A DNA stretch of 64,000 bases from Schistocephalus solidus (GCA_017591395.1 WEDG01003239.1:62001-126000); one strand, 5' to 3'. Shown: positions 36,000-48,278, counted from the first letter of the stretch. The notes: generated by a model not told the origin, from the sequence alone. Made by a program: numbers and translations.

Positions 36000-38900
36000 C
36001 GCTAAAACACACATATATACTGCAGCTCAATGTTTGGACATCAGCGTTCGGAGTAATCTTCCTGATTCTCCGTTTTAGTTGCTTTATCCGCAACTACACT
36101 GTGTTTGGTAAATGACTCCCGATATTTCCTGTCGAGGCAGGGTGTCATTCGGCTCTGGGACCTCGTACCTGGTGGTTGCCACCAATCTTTGTGTAACTCC
36201 AAATTCAAATGAGGTGAGAAGGTAGTTGACGACTTCCAAAATTATCTTCACCTACGGGCGAGCTCGGCAATATTTGGGGCCGGTTGAGTATGTCTTACAT
36301 CGCGTTTGCGCATGCTCCGGCTGACAAAGTTGCTCGGGCAACTATTTGCACTAAGAACCCTTCGAAAATATTGTGATGCAGTAAACTTTCTTCCAGTTAA
36401 TTTCGCTGCGTCTCGCCACACAGGTGAGACGTCCTTATGCAACTGTCTGAAGTTAATTGATTTGGGAAAAGCTTGGGTTGGTTGGTCAAAAAGTGATCAA
36501 GAACGGCATCAGCGCGAGTATTGAAGGAAACAAGATCATCAAAGCCTCATAGCATAAACGGACGTAGATTCACACGATTAAAGTCGCCACATAAGAGAAT
36601 AAGATGCTCGCAGGATAATAAAGCAATTTTTGTGAAAGTAAGTCAAAAATGGGGTACGTGTAACATCACAGTTAGAAGAGGGAATATAAATATTAACAAA
36701 TATGTCTTTAAATGAATTTTACTATCGGGGCTTACATATGACAACGATAACGTCCATAAAATCACCAGAGTACGAAAATAAGGACTGACAGTTAATACGC
36801 CCATCCTTGTTGACTGAACGGGCCACCTCATCGCCTCTGCTAGAGGATGAAGATTTTCGATCAGCTCGAAAGCAGCAGAAAGACAGGGGGCCAATTAGTT
36901 GTGCGTCAATGTCACTATTTAACCATGCCTCTTAAAGACAAATAACTCCAGTTTTACTGTGTTTTTTTTAAACAAAAGTATTTCCATATTGTGAATTTTG
37001 TTGAATATCGAACGACAATTTGTCGACAGGAAGCCTGGAATTGACAGTTGTCTTTCGGTTGACGTTTCAAAGCGATTTGCCATTTGCAGCGGTGGTTTTT
37101 CCGCTGCGAAGGTCTTTGTTGATACAAACGTGACGAGGTAAGCACGGGGGGATTAAAAATCCGACATTTGGCCGAAAAGTGCAACAGCGAAAATTATTCG
37201 GTACATTTTTCAGTTTACATGCATTCAAAAACGTGCTAGCGTACTGTAGAGATGACTTCATAACCATATTTCAGGCAAACAACGCAGTGAAAAAGATCAG
37301 GATATAAAAGAAAAATAGGCAGAGGAGTATACAGTTACAGAAAATTTTCTTGTGAATGGAGAGCAAACAAAAATGGTGGCTCAAATTCAAAAGCCCACCA
37401 CGGATCAAATGTAAATCCGAAACATCAGTTCAATCTAGTTCTTGTTCCAGTGATTGCATCTTCTGCCCTCTTCCTGGAACTCACCTATCGGACCAATGAT
37501 TTTCAACAGTAATTTGCCTGTGTGTAGCCAAGAGAATGAAATACAAGGAGGAAGCTCTATGTGTAACCGTTCTCTAACACGGTTAGCTGAAATCCTGATT
37601 TTGGCGTATTGAATTAAACATAACGAATTGACACAATGGGGATTATCAGTGTATCATCACAAAGCCACTCGTCATGAATGACATCGAATTTTCAGCAGGG
37701 ATATGGTATGCAGTGGAGGTGGTTTTTATATTCAATTATTCTTACTGCATTTTTTAAGAAGTTGTTGCTCGAATAAATTCTTCCTCGGGTTGGGGTTAGT
37801 TTTAGGATTAAGATGATGTTTAGAGTTAAGTTTTGGTTTGGGTTTATGGGTAGGGTGAGGACTAGTGGCCTGAGACCTAATGCATCATCCGTACAACCTC
37901 TATTACCAATAATTCCCGTAATACACTCTCCACAGGTTATCTGTTGCTGTCCCTGACTTATAACATTTTTTTGCCAAATTTTCTAATGGGACAACTGTGC
38001 AAGAGTAAATTTATTTTTTTGGTAATCTGCCTTCGCACTTGCGACTGAAGTTTTCTTAGGTCTTTAAATGATCCCTCAACTACCAATACCTGTGACAAAT
38101 CCCACAACCATTTTTCATTTTTATTTGACTTAACGACTTTAATCTACTCTGTTGTCAGCTAAGGAACCAACCAAGGCCTAACTATCAAGTTTCGCATTGC
38201 TAGGTATTATTTTAGCTCATTATCCGAATATTTACGGGAGTAAATCATTTTAAGGTTTACACAAAGTGCATGTCAATTAAGTTAAATGGAAGGATATGCA
38301 ACATATTACCACACGCCCAAATATGGGTCTACTTTACATTTTCATGAATGAACGTATTAGAAAATTCCACCCTGAGCTGATATGGGATGCAAGAATATAT
38401 CAATTTTAGGACATCCTAGGACATTTTGCATTGGAAGAGCATGATCCTTACTGCACAACACGTTAACTGAAGGGTGTAACTCGAGAAACTGCACTTGTCA
38501 TATTCACCCGTCGAGTTTTAATTTCGTTTTTAGAATCCCTTTAAAAAATTAGCTCTGGTGAAATTTGCTAAACGACATGAAAAACAGAATTTTAAACGCA
38601 TTCCGAGGAATTTGAAAATGAATTCTTATGAGTGATTGAAATAATGATAAAAGAGCCGTGTTATGCTACATATGCCATTTTCTGTATAAAACTGAGATAA
38701 TAATTTGGCTAGTAGTTCGTAAACTTCAAAACTCCGCTTGCAATAAGCGTCGGGACTCATGACATGCAGACTAATTTTGAAGATAAACCTTTCACTTTAA
38801 AAGATAATATTTAAAATGGAAATCATTTAAACTAAACTAGTCAATGAAAGTCGAATCAATTGTTTCAAAATTATTTTGGCCGTTTACGTTAATCACAAGC

Positions 38901-40440
38901 ACATGAACCATTACCTGAGCAGCGCAACTTTTTCACTCTTTTACTTTAGCGCTCGGATATACTCGATTGCATCAAAATGGTGCGCAAAGCTTACAGTTAT
39001 TGAAGTCATTTCGGTTAATTTAACGTACTTCGAAAAACTTTTATCTGATACGTGGAGTATTAAGTGTAAAGTAACTTACTACCATGAAAGCCATGCAGCC
39101 GCTGGCAAGGTTATTCGAGTCGTATAGTACCCACCTTTTAAGCACTTCTGCACTCGAAACACACATTGCTATATACATCTTTTAAAATGCTTTGTGAAAA
39201 GTATGGGGTTTAGTCCTAGGGGTGAAAGCAGACCCTGTTTTCCCTAAGTAACAGTACACAATGCGTATACTAGAAAGTTGCGTGTGATTGAAATTGCAGG
39301 TTTTGCTTAAAACGTATAAAGGATTCAAGCACCAGAATCATCATTAACGGAAATTCAAAAATAGTTTGATTTTATTCAAAAAAACAAATAAGGATTTAGT
39401 CCGAGATTTTTGAGCTGGTAAAAGATTTCTCAGTCTGAATGAAGTAATATTTTGCATTAAAAAGCATATTATAAATTTGTAGTCAATATTTCAAGAATTG
39501 TAGTACCTAAGCTAATATTGCTTCTATAATTGCTAGAGCATTACTCAAGTGATAAACGATGACATGATAAAGCATTTATATTCCAAAAACTGAATAACTG
39601 TGGTTGCTTCAAAACAACCCCTCGATGCGCTGACGACGACGTAATCAAATTTTCACTTGACGGCCGCGCCAAGTATTATTCGACTTCCCATTGACCCATT
39701 AATTCTAGTAAATTACACGGCACTGCATTTGATGCAGTGATAACGCACGCTTTCCGGGATAAACTTTTTTACTGCAAGGTTGAAAAACGCAAACTTTTGG
39801 CCTCAGCTTAGCCTCCTATTTCCTGCTATCGTAACAGAAACAGCTAAAATGGCAGACATCTGCATCACTGATTTTTCGCCACTAAATGACGCGCTTGCAA
39901 GGGATTCAGCCCGTCACTAGGCACCCCAGCTTCCTTTTTGTGCGTTCTGGATCCTGCTTCGGTTTTTAACTGTTATTGAATCAATTTCTTGGAATTAATG
40001 CGTGGAATTAGAATATATTTTTCTGTGTAAACATTCCCAGACTGGGCCAGAGACCTTCTCGAAACAATCAAACCCACCCTTGTGGCGAAGTTTCTTGCCC
40101 ACTACTGACCGAGATTTGATTTCTCCGACGACTGAAACACCTCAAATCGCAGGTTGCGCTGTCTCGCAGCTGCACACTGGCGGCACAAATCGCAGCTTCA
40201 CTGAAGCTCGGCGCAGCACGCCTGGTTTTGCACGGCTTGTTTTCTGTGTGATCTTACAGCACTAATCGGTGGGTCCATAATCATAAAGAGCTGCTAATAA
40301 TCTGAAATTAGGTTTGGAATGCTACTATCAAACTTCAGCTCTGGAAGCAAACTTTTATTTTTTAGTTCTCGGAACGGCCCCTTATTCATCGACGTTATGA
40401 AGATGGTCACTGTTGGTCATCATTGTGTTGGAATTAGTCA
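36000..40440. other. Long AT-rich stretch without recognisable gene
   Basis: No coding similarity or RNA gene was seen. It includes a G-rich telomere-like tract at 37781-37862 and a slightly GC-richer patch at 39600-40270 with an unsupported 87-codon frame. The 38876-39127 frame lacks an ATG. Confidence 0.45.
37781..37862 (+). repeat. Degenerate telomere-like G-strand tract
   Basis: The stretch is made of GGGTTAG-like variants (GGGTTGGGGTTAGTTTTAGG, GGGTTTATGGGTAGGGTGAG). It is in the opposite orientation to the tracts at 18.6 and 42.7 kb. Confidence 0.5.
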
Positions 40441-40450
40441 CAGTTGATGC

Positions 40451-40836
40451 ATGAAGATGATCGATTTTGAAGAAATTGAGAATATTTTGATGAGATGTCA
40501 AAAAGCAAGAAGAACGGCTGATTCAGAAGACAAATTTTTCATGAATGCATTCCGTAAACTGTTATCAGGTTTGTACAATTCTTTATTAACACTCAATTGG
40601 GATCTACGAGTAATCAAGAGCGGATTGTTCAATTAATGCATATGATGGGACACTCAGGGAATGCAAAAGGCTCATTTGCTCAGACTATAAATCCAGAAAT
40701 TTTATTTCACATCTCTCCTCTGTTTGCACAGAAAGCAGTTAGCCAACCGGAATTGCACTTTGGTCAGTTGCATCTTGGAAAAGTCTTCTGGCATTTCTTG
40801 AAAAGTGTCGATGGACAAAAATGCGATTGTTTTTGA
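40451..40836 (+). CDS. Candidate small gene in two overlapping frames
   Basis: An ATG-initiated 61-codon frame (40451-40636) has a charged, protein-like composition (FEEIENILMRCQKARRTAD, then FFMNAFRKLLSGLYNSL). It overlaps a second frame from about 40597 to TGA at 40834-40836. The second frame lacks its own ATG at the start and includes QERIVQLMHMMGHSGNAKG and LHFGQLHLGKVFWHFLKSV. The two could be one protein joined by a one-base shift or by a short intron; CAG followed by GTTTGT occurs at 40568-40573. No family is recognised. Length and composition are unusual for the AT-rich surroundings, but there is no independent support. It could equally be a gene relic. Confidence 0.3.
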
Positions 40837-40839
40837 AAA

Positions 40840-41284
40840 AGTTCAAGCCAGACGAGGAATGTAGGTTCAATTTGCACATTTGCATTTCACACGTGGGATT
40901 AAGTCACGTTCACGTACTTTTAGAAGTAAACTGAGAGTTTTTTCTAACTACAACGTTTTACACTGGTAGAAAAACAGCACAAGTATTTGTCTCTTGGTTT
41001 TCTTTATTTCTGTGGGTAAATCTGATAGCTCACAATCTTTCACGTCGCAAAGTTCCAATTCAAATGCATCCTCTGCCTACAAATTGCCCTAAGCCGGACA
41101 CGAAGTCCACAAGCCAAATGCTAGCTTAAGCTTAGCTTCTTTACAAGGGTCCTTCTGCTAGAATTTATGAACGGCTCTACCCCGCTGAAGCCCGGAAATA
41201 GATAAATATTCGATGAGATAATTTAATAAGATGGAATGATTACTTAGACTGTCAATGTAACTGACTATATTCCTTGATGAATGC
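40840..41284. other. Unassigned DNA
   Basis: Nothing was recognised. Confidence 0.4.
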
Positions 41285-41490
41285 TCACCGATCCCTTGCG
41301 AACCTCACTCATCCCGTTCTGCCTTGGTGCTCACCCTCAAGCCCCGCCAACAGCTGCAGAGCAGCTAGAATCATAGGCAGATGAACAATACCGGCAAAGA
41401 TAAGAAATACTGGAATGGCCATTTTTGACTCAGTAGCCGTTATCAGTCAGTCAAACCCAACCACCCGACGCTTGAACTCGCGAACTGACT
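41285..41490 (-). mobile_element. Dispersed SINE copy
   Basis: GCTCACCGATCC, then GGAATGGCCATTTTTGACTC, GTAGCCGTTATCAGTCAGTC and TTGAACTCGCGAAC match, in order, the plus-strand appearance of the array units. The element is therefore on the minus strand. The B-box is partly kept; the A-box is lost. Confidence 0.75.
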
Positions 41491-44050
41491 ATACTATCCG
41501 CATATACAGTTACGCACAAAATACTGTCGTCTACTTGTTCACGTTTGTCCACAGGCTCCCGTTGATTTCGTGAATTTATGCCTTAAATCTTCGTTGCTGG
41601 TCTACTTATGACTGCCTCTTGTCCATTTTAAAATGTGCACAACTTTTTTGTTAAAGAGAGCAGGCTGTCGAGTAATAAAGACCACATATCCTCCTGGCAG
41701 AAGTAATCTCCTCGGACCCTCGTGCTAAAACTTCCTCTCTGCCTCCTCTGGCGGTCAGCTTCGCTTAGTTTAAACTTGGGAGACGGGATGAAGCTGCTGT
41801 ACTCAGGAGGCGTCAGTTCGTGTAATGCCCGTGCGTTTACGCTGACGCCCCTGTAGGACGCGTCAGTGCGGCCTTCAGCTCAACTACCATACTAGTAGTC
41901 TCCCGCGCATCTTCGTCTGTATAGCACAGCTGGGATGCAGACGCTTCGGTTGGTTTGTTAATTTACCAATGTTGCCCTCTCGAAAAATAAAGTACAACGG
42001 TAAGGTCAACCTGTAAACTTATGTTAACTCATGTTTTCATTACGATTTAACAAGTGCGTGAGGGTGCAAATAAACTGGGTTCCCGCCAAAAAACACCTAA
42101 CAACCAAAATATTTGGACTTATGCACAACATTTATTTAAACGCACAGTAAAAAGTCCTTGTCAAATGCAGCAAAACCATTCTGTACATCGCCAAGGTACC
42201 TTGCATTGTGTGTTTATTTATACTTTGTAAGATCACCTGGTATTCGGTTTGTTCAATCACATTGCGCCTGGTAGGTGGCTGTCTACCAACAAAAGACAAA
42301 AGTTTTATGAGTGGAGGCGTCAAGCCTGACAGCTTGTCTACTTCGTTTTGAATCCTGAAACTTATAAGGGCAATCCACGGGCATTCTTGCAACTAAAAAA
42401 TATAAATATACATACGTTGAGGTCGAATGATGGAGGAGGCAGTCGAGAATAGAGATAACTGGAACTTGTTGAACTTCTTGGTTTACCAGCATCAACATGT
42501 TTGACTGAGACGATTATTATAATACGGTTTACCAAAAAATCGAACATTTCCCTTAGTAAACTGTTAAAACAGTTGTCGCGTAAAAATATAGGGTTGGAAA
42601 AGCTTACGTCCCCCAGATCACGAGAATAGAAACCTGTCTAACCAAATGCAGGTGACCTAGCACTAAATTCTAGGATGGAAGAACATCTCCTCTTCCCAAC
42701 CCAAAAACGAACCCTAAATCAAACCTAAACTGCACCACTCTCCTTAACTCTCACTTTACATTTACCCTTACCGCAACCGTAACCCTGCCTTCAACCCGAA
42801 TTTCCCTGGTATTTGGTGCTGAGTCAAATTTTCTCTCGGGAGGGTCACTGAAGTGTTTCCTATCGAAGAGGTTAAGTTAATTAATCGACTAACTTTGATT
42901 TCACGATGCCTAGTTCTCCGTAAAAATGATAGCCAACCTCGTTTAATCATGAGAGTCACCAGTGCATAAATCACTTTTTACTTGCAATGAAGAGCCAACT
43001 GCTAGTGTAAAAGTTTTATGGACCGTTCAAAAGAAGGAAGATAAATTGGAGGGGAGCAAATGGACCATATGACTGAAAGTGCAAGTCATTACAAGTTTTT
43101 GAGAGCGAAAGTAAAACGCTTTACCTTGGCATTGGTAGTATTTGATGATTTATTGAACGATTTAAATTTGCGTAACGGAAAATCTTTCTGAAAAAACGGA
43201 GCTAATCCTGTTCAAGCAGGCTGCCTTTTAGCCCAAAGCAGCTGCTACCACAATTTTTCGGTAGCAAATAATGCCAATAGAGTAGAACGAATATCGTTTT
43301 CAGAACGCTTTCTCGCCATTGGTGGTCGTATCATTAAGAGGAAATTATATGTGCCTTCATGGCTTTAATGCAAAGGATACATTTTCCATTAGCATACCAG
43401 CTATTTTATTTAAAAAGGTATGCCTTACATATTTGTAGTATAAATCGACTCCGACGTTCAGATATTAGTAAAAACGGCCTCACAATCGAGTAAACCATTA
43501 AAAAAATTATAAAACGTTACTTTTGGCTCGAACTTAAAGTAAAATGCATTATATAACAACATTATCACAGCCGTTATGCAGAGGATGTATCCGATATAAC
43601 CACGGACAGAACGGGTCGCCGTCTGCTGTTCTAAACAGCCAGATTCCCTCGTCCTGCTACCTCATTAACAGCAGATAATACCTATGTATATCATTCACAG
43701 CTGCATTAAAAATTGATTTATTGCCAGTATGTTAAAAAGAAAGATTCGTTAAAAATGGGGGCTGAGTGGAATATAGTGGTTGATAAAATTGCTTTTCCAA
43801 ACCACAGGTTAGTATAGTTCAACGTCCAGTATGCGGAGCGGGATGTATTTTCTCGCTCAACGCCATTGTGAAAACCTCCTCAATGGAATGAAATATCCTA
43901 ACCAACTCAGCTTAGGGAATACGAGAAAGTGACCAGCAAATTTTTCCAGACTATCATACAAGAGAAGAAGCCTATTATGATTATCATTCCGTTGAATACG
44001 AAAATTGAACCGTCATATCTGACGAGGTCCACGTGTGCGCCACGGCAAAA
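41491..44050. other. AT-rich DNA without recognisable gene
   Basis: No supported gene was seen. Overlapping minus frames at 42132-42547 have no recognisable domain. Confidence 0.4.
42690..42815 (+). repeat. Degenerate telomere-like C-strand tract
   Basis: CCCAACCC, CGAACCCTAAATCAAACCTA and TACCCTTACCGCAACCGTAA run into TTTCCCTGGTATTTGGTGC. The end resembles that of the tract at 18590-18790, which suggests a shared repeat family. Confidence 0.5.
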
Positions 44051-44059
44051 TGGCGCAGA

Positions 44060-44400
44060 GACTAGGACTTACGCTTGAAGGAGCCTTGCTCTCAGTTCGC
44101 CATTCGAGCATTCCGCACAAACACTCACTGGGCTGACCGCGCGCTCCGAGTTATCTCATCAGTTGGCAACGTTCCAGGTCATGACTTTAAGCGCATTGCG
44201 ATAGCTACAGGGAGGAAAATGCGCTGAGCCGTCGAACTCACACTCTATTCCCATTCCTGAGCCTCAACTACCGCACGAGCCTGTCGGTAGACTAGTGCGG
44301 GGAATGGACACAGTTGCATGACCCGAACCCACAAACACAAGCACTAGGATTTCACATAAAATACGGGTCGAGTGGCTAATATCTCAGATGGGTGAGTAGG
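44060..44400 (-). mobile_element. Zinc-finger LINE 3' UTR fragment
   Basis: CACTGGGCTGACCGCGCGCTCCGAGTTATC and what follows (CAGTTGGCAACGTTCCAGG, TTAAGCGCATTGCGATAG, GCGCTGAGCCGTCGA) align with the LINE 3' UTR at 47100-47270. It is diverged and lies in the same orientation as the copy starting at 46.7 kb. It may be that copy's displaced 3' end or a separate, older fragment. Confidence 0.7.
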
Positions 44401-44574
44401 ACAGAGGTCATCTAAGGAAGGAATTAGCAAACGAATCACTGGGCCCTTGAAAGTGACTGTTCGCCTGTCTTCAATATTGAACTCCTCACCTTCGCACTGG
44501 AGAGTAAAGACGGCATGTTCCTGCTCTCTAGGCCTTCTTCATCGCTGCACGCTACCGAAGCCGAACAAGAGCGT

Positions 44575-44847
44575 TCAACAACACCTTCTAGTATGACTAT
44601 GCAAGTAACGATTAATGAGCTTTCTTGAGTACACCTTACGCATTTGGTTCAAGCCGGCAATCACGTCGACATCAGCGGGTCCTTCACATCGATGTATAGA
44701 CACCGGCATATGCAAGGAAAGCCTGAGTTGCATTTTTTCCTCTACAAGGTTAGGGACAATAATGTTAGTAAAATGTGTGCCTTGGCAAAAATTCTTCGTG
44801 CAGGTATCGTGCCACCATGGACTGGTGGTGTCATGTGGCAGTCGCAT
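44575..44847 (-). CDS. Unrecognised frame between LINE pieces
   Basis: A 90-codon minus frame without similarity to the LINE sits between the truncated endonuclease copy (ending near 44.9 kb) and the 3' UTR fragment at 44.4 kb. It contains FTNIIVPNLVEEKMQLRL, then GPADVDVIAGLNQMRKV. The D-x-x-V-x-A-G-L-N pattern resembles the central strand of some SGNH-type hydrolases, but this is only a visual hint. The first codon shown is not an ATG. It could be captured host sequence, part of another element, or chance. Confidence 0.2.
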   Translation of the reverse strand: MRLPHDTTSPWWHDTCTKNFCQGTHFTNIIVPNLVEEKMQLRLSLHMPVSIHRCEGPADVDVIAGLNQMRKVYSRKLINRYLHSHTRRCC

Positions 44848-44899
44848 GGCTTGCCGGTTGTGATCGGATTCCTTTTTGTCTCTGGCTTTGAAAAGTTTT

Positions 44900-46727
44900 C
44901 ATTTTCATTGCGGTCCGCATACCCCTGGATTTCCTCAGCCTTTTCGGATCATCCAGGCATCCTGCATCTCCCGCAGCCGTTGTTGTACAAGGCGCCGGCA
45001 TCTGAAAAAGGCTGCTTTGGTGGCGTCAGTCCGAAGGTCCATGTAGGCTTTGTGTAGTCTATTCTTCTCCGCGAGTAAGTTGCTGATGTCGGCGTCATTG
45101 TCGTCAAACCAGTTCTGGTGTCGACGGTGTGCGCGTCCGGAGTACATCGAGGGCGGTGGACTGGATGACATTTCGCAGTTGACACCATCGTGTCTCCACG
45201 GTAGCGTTATCATCTGGAGCATGCAGGTCCTCCAGTTTCTCGGTTATTTGGTTGCTGAAATCAAAACGGTGAGCAGGCAAATTTAATAAAAGAGTATTTA
45301 ACTTACATGGCGGCCTCTTACCTTGGGGCCTTCGTGGGGGTTGCAGTCGGAGCCTCATCTGAGAGATGACGAGGCGGTGATCTGTCCAACCATCGGCATC
45401 GCGGATCGCCTTGGTTACCAGCACGTCCTGTCGATCTCGCCTCCGGACGAGAACATAGTCCAGCAGATGCCAGCGCCGCGACCGAGGGTGCATCCACGTG
45501 GCCTTCTCCCGCGTCGGAAGGCGGAAGAAGGTGTTGGACAGCAGGAGACGGTGTTCCGCACACGTGCGCAGAAGAAGGAGGCCGTTATCGTTGCAGCTAC
45601 CGAGACCGTGGGGACCCAGCACTCCCTGCCAGGCAGCGTGGTCCGTCCCGACGCGGGCATTGAAGTCACCAAGGACAATTAACTTGTCCTCTTTCGGCAC
45701 AGTCGCCAGCAAGGCGTGCAGGTCCTCGTAGAATTTGTCCTTCGCCGCATCAGAGCTCGTCATTGGGGGAGCGTAGGCGCTGATGATGGTGGCGAACTGG
45801 TCTCCCCGAAGAGGCAGGCGGAGGCTCATCAGGCGATCATTGATACCCTGCGGCAGACAGGGGCAGACGTCCCACGATGTCGTTACGGATGGCAAAGGCA
45901 ACACCAGCGTCGCGTCGCTCTGCCTTTGGCCGGCCGCTCCAGAAGAAAGTGTAGCCGGCCCCCACCTCCTCCAGCTGACCCTGCTCAGAGAATCGGGTCT
46001 CGCTGAGAGCAGCAATGTCCACCTTGTAGCGCGCCAGTTCCCGAGCGACTAGCGCCGTCCTCCGTTCCGGCCGGTTGCTCCCAGGATTGTCTAAAGGGAA
46101 CGAACATTCCAGGCTGCTAGTGTGAGTGGACTCACCCGAGCAGCCTGGAGAGTATGGCGAGGGGGATGGGGACGGGGGGTATTGTTGTTTGTTTGAGTTT
46201 TACGACCGCGTAGTTTGCGATCTGCGAGCCGCGGCCGGCTGCAGAAGACGTGAGAACCAGCATTTTTTTAGGGGCACATTTTTCTAGCCCCTTCCTCCGC
46301 GAGGAGGCAAGCAGTGCTATCCCTAAATAGGGGCTGCTCGGACATCCCAGACGGCTGCCGAACTCCACTATGGGTCACGGTTTTTGGTTTTAGTGGAAGA
46401 ACGACCCGAGTTAGTCTGGGCCGCCTACGGGGTTGCTGTCGCCCCCACCGTAGGACTTTTTGAGAGGGGGACAGATGGGAAGTTCGGGAGTCAGACATAC
46501 CGGGTGTGGAGGCACACACAACACCGGAGACCCTCACCTGGTTTAGCCCGCCGGTCGTGACGGTTGCCCGGGGTGTGGCCGCTGGGAAGAACCCAACTTC
46601 GAGGAGCCACAGGTGAGAGTTGGGTACCAGTTAGAGGCGGCCACAGGAGCATTCACCACCTGTACGAGACAAATGGAGCGACCAAATGCAAGCTGTGTGG
46701 TGCTGCCCCTAACTAGTACCCCTACAC

Positions 46728-46733
<6 letters not shown>
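44900..46733 (-). mobile_element. Zinc-finger LINE copy 2 (5' UTR plus endonuclease, truncated)
   Basis: Nearly identical by eye to the 5' end of the copy at 46776-52180. It covers the 5' UTR (about 46110-46733), the endonuclease, and the endonuclease-RT linker down to about 44900, where similarity stops before the reverse transcriptase. It lies head-to-tail behind copy 1, separated only by the CA microsatellite at 46730-46775. The high similarity implies that one arose recently from the other or that both inserted recently. Confidence 0.9.
44935..46110 (-). pseudogene. APE-type endonuclease of LINE copy 2
   Basis: The reading frame of an apurinic-endonuclease-like domain contains LSETRFSEQ (catalytic Glu), [19 protein letters not shown] and DGWTDHRLV, so all the active-site motifs are readable. 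The frame is broken twice. Near 45866 an extra base before CLPQGIND shifts the first 61 codons (46022-45837) out of phase with the rest. Near 45140 another shift after STALDV separates the linker [13 protein letters not shown]. Such enzymes nick target DNA to prime reverse transcription. This copy lacks the transcriptase and cannot be autonomous. Confidence 0.85.

Positions 46734-46775
<42 letters not shown>
46730..46775. repeat. (CA)n microsatellite between LINE copies
   Basis: Pure CA dinucleotides lie exactly between the 3' end of LINE copy 1 and the 5' end of copy 2. A second CA tract borders the 5' end of copy 1. Confidence 0.97.
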
Positions 46776-46777
<2 letters not shown>

Positions 46778-47670
46778 ACAGTTCGACCGTCGATTTCGAC
46801 GAGGTCCACCGTATGCTCCACACCAGGTGGTGCAGGGACGGTGACTTGCGCGTGAATTAGTTTTAAGTGATAGTAGCCTTGCGCTGCAGCTACCGCACTC
46901 TCTCCTCCTCCCCCACCTGAGCCCGGTGTCAAGACAGAGTCAAGAAGACCGGAGATGGGAGAGGGCGCAGGTGGCTGGCGCGGCCGGAGCCGCCCCTGGG
47001 CGTGCCACCACACCTGGCTCGGATCCCACGGTGTGGGAGTGCCATAAAGGCCACATTAAGAAGGAGCCATTGCAACCTGACTCTCAGTCCGCCAGTCAGC
47101 CACTCCACACAAAACACACATTGGGCTGACCACGCGGTCCGAGTTATCCCGTCAGTTGGCAACCTTCCAAGCCACGGCTTTTAGCGCACCGTGATAGTTT
47201 CAAGCGCGTCAGATTGTTTTATAGTGAGGAATATGCACTGAGCTGTCGACCTCACTCTCCCCCACCCCCACAGTCAGACTACTGTCCGAGCCGGTCAGTT
47301 GCCTGATGTGGGAGTGAGCACGATAACTGACGGATCGGCGTACCCGTCTTCGCGCGCCACAGCACGACCTGGCCCCCATAACGCACACACCAGGATTCAC
47401 AAACTCAGGGGATATGGAGCAGCCATCGCCGTCTGACTCCCAGTCCACTGGTCAGCCACTCGACACACACAGCACATACACTGAGCCGACGGCGTGGTCT
47501 GGTGGAAGCGTCAGATTGGCAGACTTCCCAGCCACGGTTTCTAGGAAACCGTGATATACTCTGGTAAATGGTGATTGTGAGGGTGTAGTCGATGTATTGG
47601 TGTAGGTAGTGTGTGCTGATGTAGCTTAGCCTCCGGTGGTTTACCGGAGGTTGTCGATGAAGGTACATGT
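46776..47670 (-). other. 3' UTR of LINE copy 1
   Basis: This non-coding tail is shared with fragments at 9458-10030, 44060-44400, 59050-59390 (plus strand) and 62705-63590. It ends in GGTCGAACTGTCATG just before the TG/CA tract. The 9.46 kb copy ends at about the same point without a CA tract, so the microsatellite is not an obligatory tail of the element. Confidence 0.75.
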
Positions 47671-47673
47671 GTC

Positions 47674-48210
47674 CTAAGAGGCCCATGCGGTGTGTAAATG
47701 TGCGGGAGCAAGGAGGTCAGTGAAGGCGGGCGCGTCGACTATATGTCGGAGCCCCAGGCACTGGTTCACCAGCCTCCGTGCGATGGATTCGCAGGTGACC
47801 GACCAGGCCGATGCGTGAGTTGAAGTTGCGGGCGCAGTGTGGGCAGGAGAAATCGGTAGAGGCTGGGGCGATGTCATTCATGGTAGTGGGGGTGGCAGGG
47901 GCGCTAAGAATGGCAGGAGCGGAGGGTGTGCATGGTGTATCGGTGTTGTCGGCATTGTGGTGAATTCCGCTGTCATGGATGCGCATGTGACCGAATAGGC
48001 CCATGCGATGAGTGAATGCGCGAGGACAGTGAGGGGCAGTGGAGGCGACGATCTCTGCTGTGTGATGGTGTTCCAGGCACTGGCTCACCGGTCTCTGTAC
48101 GATGTATTCGCAAGTGACCGACCAGGCCGATGCGTGAGGTGAATGTGCGGTCGCATTGAGTACAGCTTAGGAGAGATTCCCCATCGCTGATGGTGGTTGT
48201 GGTGGTAGTA
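47674..48210 (-). pseudogene. LINE C-terminal zinc-finger block
   Basis: C2H2 fingers with the repeated pattern C-x2-C-x12-H-x3-H are readable. Examples are [20 protein letters not shown] plus His (about 48167-48105), a shifted FTHRMGLFGHMRIH finger (about 48050-47970), and [20 protein letters not shown] plus His (about 47845-47785). A fifth finger start follows (RARLHCPHC-type) near 47700. Linkers are Thr/Pro/Ala-rich. Frameshifts near 48090 and 47720 break the reading. Together with the finger at about 48449-48375 ([20 protein letters not shown], then Gln-Cys), the protein had about five fingers at its C-terminus, probably for nucleic-acid binding or target choice. Confidence 0.8.
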
Positions 48211-48278
48211 GTGAAGGCGAAGGCAATGGTGGTTGCGGTGGTGGGGGGTAACAGGCGATGAGTAGATGCATGTGGTCT

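Noticed and set aside
42132..42547. Overlapping minus frames of 60-86 codons as exons
   Set aside because: No splice signals in matching phase and no recognisable motif; overlaps in three frames suggest chance.
45716..46052. Plus-strand frames opposite the LINE endonuclease (also 50922-51506 and 59662-60251)
   Set aside because: Antisense shadows of the GC-rich endonuclease coding region, recurring in every copy.
46543..47013. 156-codon minus frame with a long Cys-Val repeat, and the similar one at 51992-52468
   Set aside because: The Cys-Val run is the CA/TG microsatellite translated; the rest is LINE 5' UTR and neighbouring sequence.
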